Assembly (NCBI GenBank): GCA_964389755.1
Contig: CAYMEW010000005.1
Span: 56,772-120,771, forward strand
Direction: 5' to 3'
Origin: JBBSUQ01 sp964389755
Lineage (GTDB): Bacteria; Bacteroidota; Bacteroidia; Flavobacteriales_D; Crocinitomicaceae
DNA length: 64,000 nucleotides
Below, piece by piece: positions 34,331-43,348 of this stretch; position 1 is the first letter of the stretch, and each line of letters opens with the position of its first letter. Under the pieces are notes generated by a model. The model ran no database searches, was not told the origin of the DNA, and saw nothing but the letters and a program-made list of their open reading frames with translations. The translations under genes were made by a program, and so were the position numbers.

Positions 34331-34816
34331 TCAGGCGTGAAGGTCCTTAGCCGTCTGAAGCACCTGTTCTTCCATGGACTTCATGTACTCCTGCATTTTT
34401 TGGAGAAGCGTCTCATCCGAGGCTGCCAGGATCCGTGCGGCGAGAATCCCCGCATTTTTAGCCGCATTGAGTGCCACGGTTGCCACCGGAATTCCGTTTG
34501 GCATTTGCAGGATAGAAAGAATACTGTCCCAGCCGTCAATGGAATTACTTGATTTTACGGGAACACCGATCACGGGAAGCGGCGTCATGGAAGCGGTCAT
34601 TCCCGGCAAATGCGCCGCACCGCCAGCCCCGGCAATGATCACCTTTATTCCGCGTTTGTGGGCTTCACGCGCGTAATCGAACATGCGCTGCGGGGTGCGG
34701 TGCGCCGAAACGATATCCACCTCGTGGCTTACGCCCAGTTCGGTTAAAATATCCGCTGCCTGCTGCATAACGGGCAGATCCGATTTGCTGCCCATGATGA
34801 TCCCCACTTTTGCCAT
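34331..34816 (-). CDS. purE: N5-carboxyaminoimidazole ribonucleotide mutase
   Basis: A 161-residue PurE, class I, which moves the carboxyl group of N5-CAIR to give CAIR in purine synthesis. Motifs are MGSKSDLPVMQQA near the N-terminus, SAHRTPQRM with the catalytic His, and IAGAGGAAHLPGM, followed by PVIGVPVKSSNSIDGWDSILSI. Length is right for the family. Its usual partner purK is not in the window. A cytosolic octamer is expected. Confidence 0.98.
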   Translation of the reverse strand: MAKVGIIMGSKSDLPVMQQAADILTELGVSHEVDIVSAHRTPQRMFDYAREAHKRGIKVIIAGAGGAAHLPGMTASMTPLPVIGVPVKSSNSIDGWDSILSILQMPNGIPVATVALNAAKNAGILAARILAASDETLLQKMQEYMKSMEEQVLQTAKDLHA

Positions 34817-34867
34817 GATTGTTCTTTTTCGGTAAAAATAATGCTTTCCGTCGTAAAGAAGGGCAGG

Positions 34868-36415
34868 TCAGGCATTGTAATTTTCCTGGAGGATAAGCTG
34901 GAAGGGACGCGCCGTTAACTTATGCCTTATCCAGGACGGCAAATCGAAATATTCCAGGGCATTTTGCTCGTATTCGTTCCCACGGATCTCTTCCAGTTCC
35001 ACACCGGCGCGGCTCCAGTGAACTTCTCTCTCGAATTCGTCGCGGGCGTGCAGCAGCTTGGAGATCATGTTCAGGAAAACCGATTCGAACCGATACAGCC
35101 TGTTCCTGCGTGAAAGCGTTCGTCGCGTGTTGCGGTAAGTGTAGCGCAGGTAATCGTAATTCCCGAGTTCAAAATTGATCAGCAACTCCATCAGCAGGGC
35201 AAATGAAACGATATCTTCTTTTTCGTCCAGCCCGGGATGATTTAGAATGTTGTTCATATAACGCAATGCTTCCCGGTGATTTCCGGCCGAAAAATGGATA
35301 ATGCCGATCTTGTAGTTCAGGAAGGCCATCCGCGCAAAGGAGAGTTTGTCGGAAAAAAGCTGCAGGTTCTGTTCCACTTCCCGCGATTCCTCCACGGCAC
35401 GATCCAGTTCACCACGCTTCAACAACAAATTGAGTTCAAGGCTTGAAATACTACTGAAAAGTTTGATCCGTGTATCTTCTTCCCCGGCTTCGAGCAGGTT
35501 CTTTTTCTGAAGACGCAATTTCTGATAAATCTCCTGCACTTTGAGTCGGTCACCGAGTTTTTCATACACATAGATGGCGTTGGCAAGCAAACCGAAATAA
35601 CTGCTGGGAAATTCGTCTATTGCGGACGTTTTTGCTTCGAACAGTTCCAGGTTCTTCTGGAGGTAAACCGCACATTCTGCAAAATTACCCATCGCGAAAA
35701 AACCGGCGCTCCGGATGTGAAAATAGAGGTAATTGGCCTCAAAATATAGCTTTCGACTGCCCACGGACTCTACCAGTTCATGCGAAAGGCGCAGGTAATC
35801 GTCCAGGTCTTCCTTCCGGCGCATCGAGCCTTTTCGGTTGAGGGTAGAAAACAATTTTCCCTTGATCGCCCACAGTTTATTAAAGAGGTTGCTCTGTTCG
35901 GCGTAATACAGGTCTTTCTCAAAGATCCGGTCCATATCTTCCGGGGCATGGGCGCTGTATCCCTGGTTTTCGATCAGTTTTTTCTGCTTACGGCTGATCT
36001 CGCTAAGCATGTTGAACAAGTCATGTTTCAGCGCCAGTTTTTCAGCGCTCCGCAGGATCTTTTCACATTGCGAATAGAGCGATTTGCGGTACAGGATGTC
36101 GAAGGAATGCAGCATTTTATGGATCTGCGATTCAATGGAGCTGCCGGCATAATACTGATCCAGTGCGTTCAGGATGTGGTCGTAAAGCCGTTTTTTGCTA
36201 ATTGACAGGCGATTCAGAAAGGCTTCTCCCTTGAATTCGGCGCGCAGCTTTTCCTCGTCGTAGCTTTTTTGCGCATCCAGGTAATCAAAGAGCAGGATGT
36301 AATTATTCTGATCTCCGATCGTATGCTGCGTACTTCTCAGCTTAAAATACCGTTTTTCGGATTTAGTCAAACTCTGTATGAGTTCAAAAAGGGCATCCGG
36401 ACTTGTTTTAGACAT
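34868..36415 (-). CDS. TPR-like helical repeat protein, Bacteroidota family
   Basis: A 515-residue, all-helical cytosolic protein without signal peptide or TM segment. It opens with ALFELIQSLTKSEKRYFKL, a motif I associate with a Bacteroidota-wide family of unknown function, and continues with helical hairpins resembling divergent TPRs (ESQIHKMLHSFDILYRKSLYSQ, IGIIHFSAGNHREALRYMNNIL). Function not known. TPR-like proteins usually serve in protein contacts. It starts 50 bases upstream of purE in the same direction; a shared transcript is possible but not shown. Confidence 0.7.
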   Translation of the reverse strand: MSKTSPDALFELIQSLTKSEKRYFKLRSTQHTIGDQNNYILLFDYLDAQKSYDEEKLRAEFKGEAFLNRLSISKKRLYDHILNALDQYYAGSSIESQIHKMLHSFDILYRKSLYSQCEKILRSAEKLALKHDLFNMLSEISRKQKKLIENQGYSAHAPEDMDRIFEKDLYYAEQSNLFNKLWAIKGKLFSTLNRKGSMRRKEDLDDYLRLSHELVESVGSRKLYFEANYLYFHIRSAGFFAMGNFAECAVYLQKNLELFEAKTSAIDEFPSSYFGLLANAIYVYEKLGDRLKVQEIYQKLRLQKKNLLEAGEEDTRIKLFSSISSLELNLLLKRGELDRAVEESREVEQNLQLFSDKLSFARMAFLNYKIGIIHFSAGNHREALRYMNNILNHPGLDEKEDIVSFALLMELLINFELGNYDYLRYTYRNTRRTLSRRNRLYRFESVFLNMISKLLHARDEFEREVHWSRAGVELEEIRGNEYEQNALEYFDLPSWIRHKLTARPFQLILQENYNA

Positions 36416-36533
36416 GTATCTTTTTTCCTTATATCAGACTGTTAGAGACAAGATAAAAAAGTATTTAAGCCTACACAACAAATTCGTTTAAATGGTATAA
36501 ACTATTGATTTAAACCGCCGGTTTTAGAAATAA

Positions 36534-36566
36534 AAATGCCGGTCATCTTTCAAACGACCGGCATTT
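36534..36566 (-). terminator. terminator of the small lipoprotein gene
   Basis: AAATGCCGGTC (36534-36544) and GACCGGCATTT (36556-36566) form an 11-bp stem; on the minus strand a T run follows. Confidence 0.85.
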
Positions 36567-36588
36567 GGAATAACTCCTTTATGTCTTT

Positions 36589-36822
36589 TTACTTCCCTTT
36601 TGAGTTGTGAATTTCTTCGTCATCGTTCGGATCAGTGATTCCACCGTCACCGGTGTTTGTACCGGTACCGGCGCCTGTGTCAGAAGTTCCAGATCTCGCT
36701 TTACCGATAGAACCGGCCGTGTCAGGACAAACGGAACGATCTGTCGGTTTGATTTCCTCCTTGCGGCAGGAAACGAAGATCAGTCCAATCAAAAGTGCAG
36801 ATATGTATAAGATTCGTTTCAT
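36589..36822 (-). CDS. small low-complexity lipoprotein
   Basis: A 77-residue lipoprotein with signal peptide MKRILYISALLIGLIFVSC and lipobox Cys19. The mature part begins RKEEIKPTDRSVCPDT and is Gly/Thr/Asp-rich (TGAGTGTNTGDGGITDPNDDEE), without a recognisable domain. It has its own terminator at 36534-36566 and ends well before the helical repeat gene. Such tiny, disordered lipoproteins are frequent in Flavobacteriales; function unknown. Confidence 0.6.
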   Translation of the reverse strand: MKRILYISALLIGLIFVSCRKEEIKPTDRSVCPDTAGSIGKARSGTSDTGAGTGTNTGDGGITDPNDDEEIHNSKGK

Positions 36823-36861
36823 TGCTTAATCGATATTACACACAAATATAAAACAAACAAT

Positions 36862-39822
36862 TTAATCTTCCAAATTATTCTTTGGGATTTTGATCACCAC
36901 CTGTGTTCCAAGGACATTTCCCTCGTCATCAGTTACTTGACTCGGGCCGATCAGTTCGTATTTCCGCTGGCTGATCTTGGTGAAAAGTTCGATGCGTTTG
37001 GAGGTAATGGTCATGCCATGCGACTTGTGATCACCTTCCGTAAACTTTTTCGACTGGAGGCTTTTGTTAATCCCGATCCCGTTATCATCCATGCGGATCA
37101 CGACACAATCGGCTTGTTCCCGGATATGAATGCCGATGTGCCCTTTTTTAGAATCATCGGGAAGAATCCCGTGAATAATACTGTTTTCGGCAAAAGGTTG
37201 TAAAAGCATGGACGGCAACTCTACGGATTCGAGGTCCACACCGTCGGAATCGATCGTATACGTAAAGCGATCTTTGAAACGCATCTGCTCAAGCGAAAGG
37301 TACAGTTCGAGTCGTTCAAGTTCCTGGCCCAGCGGCACCATGCTTCCTTCCTCCGAACTGCTGTCCAGGTTCTTGCGAATCAATTTGGCAAAACTCGACA
37401 GGTAGCGGTTCGCGGAAAGCCGGTCCTGCGTATTGATAAAAAACTGGATCGAATTCAGCGAATTGAAAATAAAATGCCGGTTCATGCTTGCGTTCAGCGA
37501 CTGTTGTTCCAGGCGGATCAGACGCCCTTTGTACTCCAGCATTTCCTGGTAGTTCTTTCTACGCTCCCGCTGAATACGCATGCGGAAAAACAGCACGATC
37601 AACCCCGTAATGAACAGCGCGCACATCCCGAAAAAGTACCAGGTCTGGTAAAAAGGCGCACGGATCACAAAGGAAATCGACTTTTCGACGGAAACTTCGC
37701 CGGTCGCGCTGATTGCCCGTACGTGAAAAGTGTACTCTCCCGAAGGGAGACTGGAAAAAGTAACGGTGGTGTTGGCACTTGTGGGCGACCAGGTGTCTTC
37801 AAGTCCCTCCATCCAGAACTGGTAACGCTGAACCTCGAAGTTCGAAAGGGCGATTCCGTCGAGTTCAAAGGTGAGGTTATTCATGGAATAAGGCAGCACA
37901 AGTCCTTGCGGAAGGCCGTCACCGGTCAGTGAATCGCTGTAACTCCTGTAATTGAAGGGTTTGTAATTCACAAGGATCTGCCGGAACCTCACATTCGGAT
38001 CGGCATTGAAATCGTATTCTTTTTCACGGGAATAATTGAAGCGGATCACCCCTTCAGCCGTCCCGAACCACAGGTTTGCCTGCCGGTCGAAGTAACCGGA
38101 GTTCAGGTTGGTTTCAAGGCTGATCAAACCTTCCTCGATGCCGTAATGCTCTTTCCGGATCTCATCCGAATCGTTCACCACAAGCCTGTAAAGTCCGTTG
38201 TTCGTGCCAACATACATATTCTCGCCCGCCCGCGTCAGAAAATTGATAAATCCGTCAGCCGGCGACTTACCGAGCGTCACTTTTCGCACTTTGTCATCTC
38301 CGGTCCGAAAGGCGTACAGTCCTTCCTCCGTACCGTAAAATATCAGGCCTGAAACATCCTGCTCCACGCAATAGACAGCTGTTTTCGTACCGATTTGGAT
38401 CGCCTTGTCACCCTGCAGCAAAAACAGCCCGCGGTCAGTTGCACAGTACAGGTCTTTCCCCACACGCAGCAAGTCACGCACGGCGCCCGGAATTTCGGCG
38501 TTTTTCGTATACGGCGTGATTCTGCCTTTTTTGTAGCAGGAAAGTCCGTTGCTGCCGCCGATCAGCATGTCCGTCGCGTTCAGACGTAAAAGCGATGTTA
38601 TTTTACTACCTGGACATCCGTCTGAATCGTAATAGTAACGGGTCTCTCCTTTTGCATCAATGCTGACAAGTCCGAATTCGGTACCGAACCATTGCTTCCC
38701 ATCCACGTCGCGCGCCGAACACCAAACCAGGTTATTACGCAGTTCCATTGTACGCACCACTTCGTGATTTTGCATGCAAATGAGTCCTTTGTCAAATGTT
38801 CCGAACCAGTATTTGCCACTGCGATCCTGCTCTACAGTCAGGATAAGGTCGCTCGGAAGACCGTCTTTCCGGTTGTAAAAAGTAAAAGCGGTACCGGGAA
38901 ATTTTAAAAGTCCCTTGCCATCCGAACCGAACCAGATCGTTCCTTCGCGATCCTGGAAAACGGTACGAAGTACGGAAGTAGGCAAACCGGCAGATTCGTT
39001 AAAGAGTTGCTGTTCGCCTCCCATGCGCACGAGAAACACACCGGTTTTGGATACGGCCCAGATGTTGTGTTTGTCGTCCACGAAGACATTTCGCAAGACG
39101 GGAGTTTCTATTCCGGGTGCCACAAGCCGTTTTCTTTCGAGGTGTCCGTTTGCCGTATTGTAAATAAAAAGACCGTTCGTATGCGTACTCAAAACGAGTT
39201 GGGGACCCTTGAATTTCCGAATCGACGAAATACTGAAATTGGCAAGGCTGTCTACCGATTCAAATTCCAGGAAATCCCGTGTGATCTGCAAACCGTCGCG
39301 CGTTGCAATGTAATACACGCCATCGTGCACACAAATATCCTTGATGCGTGCCAGTTTGCGGAGGTTTAACGGAAGGGGGCGCAGTTCGTCTCCGTCGATT
39401 CTGAAAAAACCGGCGCCGTTCGTACCGACGATGATGTCATTTCCTTTTTGGAAGAACACGCTTGCTGCGACCGACTGATTGTCATTTCCAAGCGACCAGG
39501 TATTGATCACAATTCCGTGACGCATGAGTGAAACACCGCCTTCGTGCCCGATGTAAAGATCTTCCCCTATAAAAGTCAGCATCGAAACACGGTTGTTGTA
39601 CAGGCCGTTATCGGTTGAATACGTGAGAAATTCCTTGCCGTTGAAGCGGGCTACACCGCCCAGTGTCCCGATCCAGAGGTAATTGGAGCGGTCCTGTGTG
39701 ATGGTTGTTACCTGCGATTGCGGCAGGCCTTCCGAAGTGGAATAATCAACAAAGGAATATTGTTGGGCAAGCACACAGGCGCCGGGGATCAGCCACAGTA
39801 AAATTGCGAGAATACGCGACAT
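36862..39822 (-). CDS. beta-propeller sensor histidine kinase (LytS-type)
   Basis: A 986-residue inner-membrane sensor. The signal peptide is residues 1-19. Residues 20-650 form a large periplasmic region of two-component-regulator propeller repeats (DRSNYLWIGTLGGVARFNG, DREGTIWFGSDGKGLLKF, DRSGKYWFGTFDKGLI). A Y_Y_Y domain follows at about 660-735 (YQFWMEGLEDTWSP...GEYTFHVRA). There is one TM at about 745-765. A LytS-type kinase covers 780-985: MNRHFIFNSLNSIQFFIN with the phospho-His, PFAENSIIHGI as N-box, and MDDNGIGI. It starts one base after the stop of the LytTR regulator. The signal is unknown. Confidence 0.92.
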   Translation of the reverse strand: MSRILAILLWLIPGACVLAQQYSFVDYSTSEGLPQSQVTTITQDRSNYLWIGTLGGVARFNGKEFLTYSTDNGLYNNRVSMLTFIGEDLYIGHEGGVSLMRHGIVINTWSLGNDNQSVAASVFFQKGNDIIVGTNGAGFFRIDGDELRPLPLNLRKLARIKDICVHDGVYYIATRDGLQITRDFLEFESVDSLANFSISSIRKFKGPQLVLSTHTNGLFIYNTANGHLERKRLVAPGIETPVLRNVFVDDKHNIWAVSKTGVFLVRMGGEQQLFNESAGLPTSVLRTVFQDREGTIWFGSDGKGLLKFPGTAFTFYNRKDGLPSDLILTVEQDRSGKYWFGTFDKGLICMQNHEVVRTMELRNNLVWCSARDVDGKQWFGTEFGLVSIDAKGETRYYYDSDGCPGSKITSLLRLNATDMLIGGSNGLSCYKKGRITPYTKNAEIPGAVRDLLRVGKDLYCATDRGLFLLQGDKAIQIGTKTAVYCVEQDVSGLIFYGTEEGLYAFRTGDDKVRKVTLGKSPADGFINFLTRAGENMYVGTNNGLYRLVVNDSDEIRKEHYGIEEGLISLETNLNSGYFDRQANLWFGTAEGVIRFNYSREKEYDFNADPNVRFRQILVNYKPFNYRSYSDSLTGDGLPQGLVLPYSMNNLTFELDGIALSNFEVQRYQFWMEGLEDTWSPTSANTTVTFSSLPSGEYTFHVRAISATGEVSVEKSISFVIRAPFYQTWYFFGMCALFITGLIVLFFRMRIQRERRKNYQEMLEYKGRLIRLEQQSLNASMNRHFIFNSLNSIQFFINTQDRLSANRYLSSFAKLIRKNLDSSSEEGSMVPLGQELERLELYLSLEQMRFKDRFTYTIDSDGVDLESVELPSMLLQPFAENSIIHGILPDDSKKGHIGIHIREQADCVVIRMDDNGIGINKSLQSKKFTEGDHKSHGMTITSKRIELFTKISQRKYELIGPSQVTDDEGNVLGTQVVIKIPKNNLED

Positions 39823-39823
39823 A

Positions 39824-40600
39824 TTATTCTTTTAACATGCGGACGAATTCGGAAACGCGATTGCGTGCGATCGGCAAACGAAGTCCGTCTTTCATGACCG
39901 CGAAATGTCCGTCCTCATTGAGGTATTCACTGAGCATGTTCAGGTTGATGATATGCGATTTGTGAATGCGTGAGAATTTTTCAGGATTAAGGATCTGTTC
40001 GTATGTTTTGAGTGTACGCGTATCGAGGAAGCGCGTTTTGTCCTTAAAGAAGATCGTCGTGCAGTTACCGCTCGCTTCGAGGTGCACAATGTCGTCGTCT
40101 TCCACGATCTTCAGTCCTTTGGAATGACTGATCGCGATGCGATTGGACGGTTTATTACGCACGAGTGTGTCCGACAATGTTTTGAGCGATGTAAAGTAAT
40201 TGGTCATGTTCTCCGGGTTCGACGAAAAACTCGCTTTCATTTCGATCACTTTGTTGACGGCAACTTCGAGGTCTTCGATATCGATCGGTTTGAGCAGGTA
40301 ATGCACCGCATTTGCGTTAAAGGCACGAATGGCATAATCTTTAAAGGCCGTAACGAAGACCACCAGGAAATTCTTGTCTTCGATCTCTTCGAGCAGTTCA
40401 AATCCTTCGGCGCCGGATGGCATCCGGATATCCAGAAAAACGACATCGGGGCGCGACGATTCAATGATCGCTTTTGCCTGATCCTTACGCGAGGCTTCAC
40501 CGATGACCTCCACCTGCGGACAAAATTCGTCCAGCATCATGGCGAGATTTTTCCGCGCAAATTCCTCATCATCTACTATAATTGCTCTTAACCTGTTCAT
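39824..40600 (-). CDS. LytTR-family response regulator
   Basis: A 258-residue DNA-binding regulator. The receiver (about 3-120) has VDDEEFARKN, phospho-Asp in VVFLDIRMPSGAEGF and Lys in HYLLKPIDIEDL. The LytTR domain (about 155-258) has IAISHSKGLKIVEDDDIVHLE, then FSRIHKSHIINLNML, the typical recognition segment. I start at ATG 40600; the longer frame adds a non-conserved leader. It is the first gene of a two-gene operon with the propeller kinase, its expected phosphate donor. LytTR proteins bind pairs of direct repeats; none was located with confidence. Confidence 0.95.
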   Translation of the reverse strand: MNRLRAIIVDDEEFARKNLAMMLDEFCPQVEVIGEASRKDQAKAIIESSRPDVVFLDIRMPSGAEGFELLEEIEDKNFLVVFVTAFKDYAIRAFNANAVHYLLKPIDIEDLEVAVNKVIEMKASFSSNPENMTNYFTSLKTLSDTLVRNKPSNRIAISHSKGLKIVEDDDIVHLEASGNCTTIFFKDKTRFLDTRTLKTYEQILNPEKFSRIHKSHIINLNMLSEYLNEDGHFAVMKDGLRLPIARNRVSEFVRMLKE

Positions 40601-40774
40601 AATTTTGTAAGTTGATTCCTGGTTTGTGACACATGAAAGATAAAAGTAAAAATAATATGGCACCGGGTTTTTTCGGCAGTTAAATCTTTTTACGCTCCAT
40701 TAACATTTATTTAACAACCCTTTAATCAATATCCCCCACCGTTCAGGTTTTTAAGCCGTTCATCCCTGATATTT

Positions 40775-40790
40775 ACCTTAAATTTAAGGT
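40775..40790. promoter_or_regulatory. 16-bp perfect palindrome, operator candidate
   Basis: ACCTTAAATTTAAGGT is its own reverse complement. It lies 25 bases before the short ORF and about 175 bases upstream of the divergent LytTR gene, so it could control either side. Confidence 0.45.
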
Positions 40791-40814
40791 GTTAAACCTC
40801 TAAAACAAAACTCA

Positions 40815-40877
40815 ATGGATAAACGCTTACTTAACACTTTCTATCCAATCTGGATTTTTATTGATAACGGGAACTGA
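40815..40877 (+). CDS. 20-residue leader-peptide candidate
   Basis: ATG at 40815 opens a 20-codon frame (MDKRLLNTFYPIWIFIDNGN) whose TGA stop lies inside the loop of the terminator hairpin at about 40866-40884. Translation of the last codons would disrupt the hairpin, as in attenuation. The peptide is not rich in a single amino acid, so an amino-acid sensing role is not supported. It may also be chance. Confidence 0.3.
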   Translation: MDKRLLNTFYPIWIFIDNGN

Positions 40878-40889
40878 GTTCCCGTTTTT
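40866..40889 (+). terminator. terminator hairpin inside the intergenic region
   Basis: AACGGGAAC pairs with GTTCCCGTT around a short TGA loop, followed by TTTTTTG. Confidence 0.75.
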
Positions 40890-41004
40890 TGTTTGTAAAA
40901 AGAACCGTTTAAGCGACATTTTGACACTATTCAGCTAAAAAAGAACGCATTAATTGCGCACACCGGTAAACATTCCTACTTTGAGCCCGCTAAAAACTAC
41001 GAAC

Positions 41005-41232
41005 ATGGACACGAACCTCGAGCTCAACAACAAACTGCGAACTTTACGCATTTCCTGTACGAATGAACTGATCTGCCGGTATACAATCTGCAACCTGGCG
41101 GGAACCATCCTTTTAAAGGGCGAGTTTTCGGATAGCGTTGAAATTTGCCTCGAGGAATTTAAACAGGGTTTTTACGAAGTCGTTCTGTTTTCGAAAGATT
41201 ACATCAGCCGTCATCCGATTTCGCTCTCCTGA
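41005..41232 (+). CDS. free-standing T9SS type A CTD-like protein (75 aa)
   Basis: A 75-residue protein starting at ATG 41005 (MDTNLELNNKLRTL). Nearly the whole length looks like a type A sorting domain: ICRYTICNLAGTILLKGEFS corresponds to the 'v.iyd..G+.v..g.' strand pair, and LEEFKQGFYEVVLFSKDYIS to the 'l..G.Y.v.v...' block. But it has no signal peptide and no cargo region, so it should not itself pass the inner membrane. It could be a decayed remnant of a secreted protein, a decoy or a regulator of the T9SS; all inference. Its last 22 bases overlap the convergent hydrolase gene. Confidence 0.55.
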   Translation: MDTNLELNNKLRTLRISCTNELICRYTICNLAGTILLKGEFSDSVEICLEEFKQGFYEVVLFSKDYISRHPISLS

Positions 41233-41948
41233 GCGGAAAGGATATTCATCACGGCATCACGGCATTCAACGTAACTCATGTGCCCGGAATCCTCCAGCAG
41301 GTGCAATTCGGCCTCCGGGAACAAGGCCTGATCCTCCACGATCGTTTCCGGCGGCACGGCCCTGTCGAACTCTCCCAATATGAATGCGCAGCGATTTCCA
41401 AGTTCCCTGACTGTTTGCAGGTTATCGCGCCTTTCCCGCATCGCCAGGGCAGCCTCAGCGATCCAGGCCCCGTGCATAAGCGAGGCTTCGCGGATCAGTT
41501 CCCGGATAAAAACATCGTGAGCATGAGGGTCCGCAAAGAGTCCGGGGATTGCTTCGCGTACAAAGTGCCTTTTATCTTTCAGAACGAGTTTCGAAACCCG
41601 CAGACGATCCTGTTTTTTAGCCTCCGAATCTGCTTTGTAAGTGGAGTTCAGCAGGATCAGTCTTCCATCAAATCCGGGAATTGCTGCCATCTCGAGCCCG
41701 ATATAACCGCCCATCGAGTGACCGATCACATCATACGCCGTGATTCCCTGTTGCCTGATTTCCTGCACAATAGATTCCGCGACCTGCGAAATGGTGTAAG
41801 CCTGAGCCGACTCTTCTTTACGCGCACCATGTCCCGGAATTTCAGGAAATATCAAAGGTCTGCCGAGTGCTTCCAGAGGGAGCTGTTTCCACATTTCGCG
41901 ACTTTCGAGAAAACCGTGAATGCAAACCAGCGGCCGTTTATTTTCCAT
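41211..41948 (-). CDS. alpha/beta hydrolase
   Basis: A 245-residue alpha/beta hydrolase. It has CIHGFLESREMW as the oxyanion-hole segment, nucleophile Ser in IGHSMGGYIGLEMA (about residue 97), acid in FILGEFDRAVPPET and His in LEDSGHMSYVE. A cap region lies at about 125-190. Cytosolic, no signal peptide. The fold includes esterases, MenH-type lyases and haloperoxidase-like proteins; the substrate cannot be read from sequence. Its start overlaps the end of pepP by 11 bases, so both are probably on one mRNA. Confidence 0.88.
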   Translation of the reverse strand: MENKRPLVCIHGFLESREMWKQLPLEALGRPLIFPEIPGHGARKEESAQAYTISQVAESIVQEIRQQGITAYDVIGHSMGGYIGLEMAAIPGFDGRLILLNSTYKADSEAKKQDRLRVSKLVLKDKRHFVREAIPGLFADPHAHDVFIRELIREASLMHGAWIAEAALAMRERRDNLQTVRELGNRCAFILGEFDRAVPPETIVEDQALFPEAELHLLEDSGHMSYVECRDAVMNILSAQESEIG

Positions 41949-43230
41949 GCATGAGTTCTTCGATCTCGTCTGCTTCGATCGGGATGTCGCGCATCAGGTT
42001 AAAAGGCTTGCCGGATTTTACGACCAGGTCGTCCTCGATGCGGATCCCGAGGTTCTCTTCGAGAATGTAGATCCCCGGTTCGCAGGTAAACACCATGTTT
42101 TCGCGAATGGGTTCGTGCCACAGACCGACGTCGTGCGTATCCAGCCCGATAAAGTGCGAAGTACCGTGCATAAAGTACTTTTTGTAAGCCGGCCAGTCCG
42201 GGTTTTGGTTTTTAATATCGGTCTGATCCAGCAATCCCAGACCGATCAGTTCTTTTTCCATCAGTTTTCCGACCTCGCGGTGATATTCAGCCATGATCGT
42301 GCCGGGAACAAGCATTTTTTCTGCCTCTGTTTTTACGCGTAGCACGGCGTTGTAGACCTCTTTTTGACGTTTCGTAAATTTCCCGCTCACCGGGATGCTC
42401 CGGCTCATATCGGAAGAATAGTTTGCATACTCGGCCCCCACGTCGAGCAACATCACGTCTCCGTCACGGCACTCAGCTTTGTTCTCGATGTAATGCAGTA
42501 CGCAGGCATTGCGGCCGGAAGCCACGATCGGCGTGTAGGCAAAGCCACGGGAACGGTTGCGCAGGAATTCGTGCATGAACTCCGCTTCTACTTCGTATTC
42601 CCACACACCGGGACGTACAAAGTCCAGGATGCGCCTAAATCCTTTTTCAGTAATGTTACAGGCCTGTTGCATCAGTTCGAGTTCGATCGGGTCTTTTACC
42701 GAACGCAGTCGATGCATGATCGGAGCACTTTTCGCAACTTCATGCGCGGGGTATTCACGCTTCACACGTTCAATAAAGCGGTCTTCGCGTGTTTGCACAG
42801 TTGTATCCGCTCGCAGGTGCTCGTTTGTATTGAGGTAGATCGTATCGGCCTGACTCATCAGTTGTTTGAAGATCGTATCGAACTGGTTGAGCCAGTAAAT
42901 GGTGCGAATACCAGACACTTCCTGGGCCCGTTCGCGGGTCAGTTTTTCACCTTCCCAGATCGCGATGTGTTCATTTGTTTCCCGTAAAAAGAGAATTTCG
43001 CGGTGCTTTTCATCGGGTGCATCCGGGAACAACACGAGGATGCTTTCTTCCTGGTCGGCTCCCGACAGGAAAAGAATATCACGGTGCTGGTGAAAGGGCA
43101 GCGTACTGTCCGCACTTACCGGGTAAATATCGTTTGAATTGAAAACCGCAAGTGAACGGGGCTTCATGTGTTCCATGAAATTTTTGCGGTTGCGTATGTA
43201 GAGTTCGGCTGCGATCTGATCGTATTTCAT
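41938..43230 (-). CDS. pepP: Xaa-Pro aminopeptidase (PepP family)
   Basis: A 430-residue M24B metallopeptidase that removes an N-terminal residue before proline. The N-terminal creatinase-like domain (about 1-170) includes FHQHRDILFLSGADQEES. The C-terminal pita-bread domain has the dinuclear metal ligands: the two Asp in LLDVGAEYANYSSDMSRS, His in GTSHFIGLDTHDVG, Glu in FTCEPGIY and Glu in IRIEDDLVV. The start is ATG 43230; the longer frame only adds a non-conserved, basic leader. It overlaps the hydrolase start. Confidence 0.95.
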   Translation of the reverse strand: MKYDQIAAELYIRNRKNFMEHMKPRSLAVFNSNDIYPVSADSTLPFHQHRDILFLSGADQEESILVLFPDAPDEKHREILFLRETNEHIAIWEGEKLTRERAQEVSGIRTIYWLNQFDTIFKQLMSQADTIYLNTNEHLRADTTVQTREDRFIERVKREYPAHEVAKSAPIMHRLRSVKDPIELELMQQACNITEKGFRRILDFVRPGVWEYEVEAEFMHEFLRNRSRGFAYTPIVASGRNACVLHYIENKAECRDGDVMLLDVGAEYANYSSDMSRSIPVSGKFTKRQKEVYNAVLRVKTEAEKMLVPGTIMAEYHREVGKLMEKELIGLGLLDQTDIKNQNPDWPAYKKYFMHGTSHFIGLDTHDVGLWHEPIRENMVFTCEPGIYILEENLGIRIEDDLVVKSGKPFNLMRDIPIEADEIEELMHGK

Positions 43231-43348
43231 AATGCCAGTTTTTTGCCCTGAAATTAATAAAATTCCGCCGGAATACGATTTTTTCATGACATCGTAAATA
43301 CTTTACGTTCTGCCACCGGACCTTTGTATCACATTAAACAAGAAAGCC

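Larger units (their letters stand above)
40601..41004 (+). other. structured intergenic region between regulator and CTD-like protein
   Basis: About 400 bases. It contains the 16-bp palindrome at 40775-40790, a 20-codon ORF at 40815-40877 and a terminator hairpin (AACGGGAAC/GTTCCCGTT, about 40866-40884, then TTTTTT). No long ORF. Reads like a short independent transcript or an attenuator-type leader for the gene at 41005. Confidence 0.5.
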
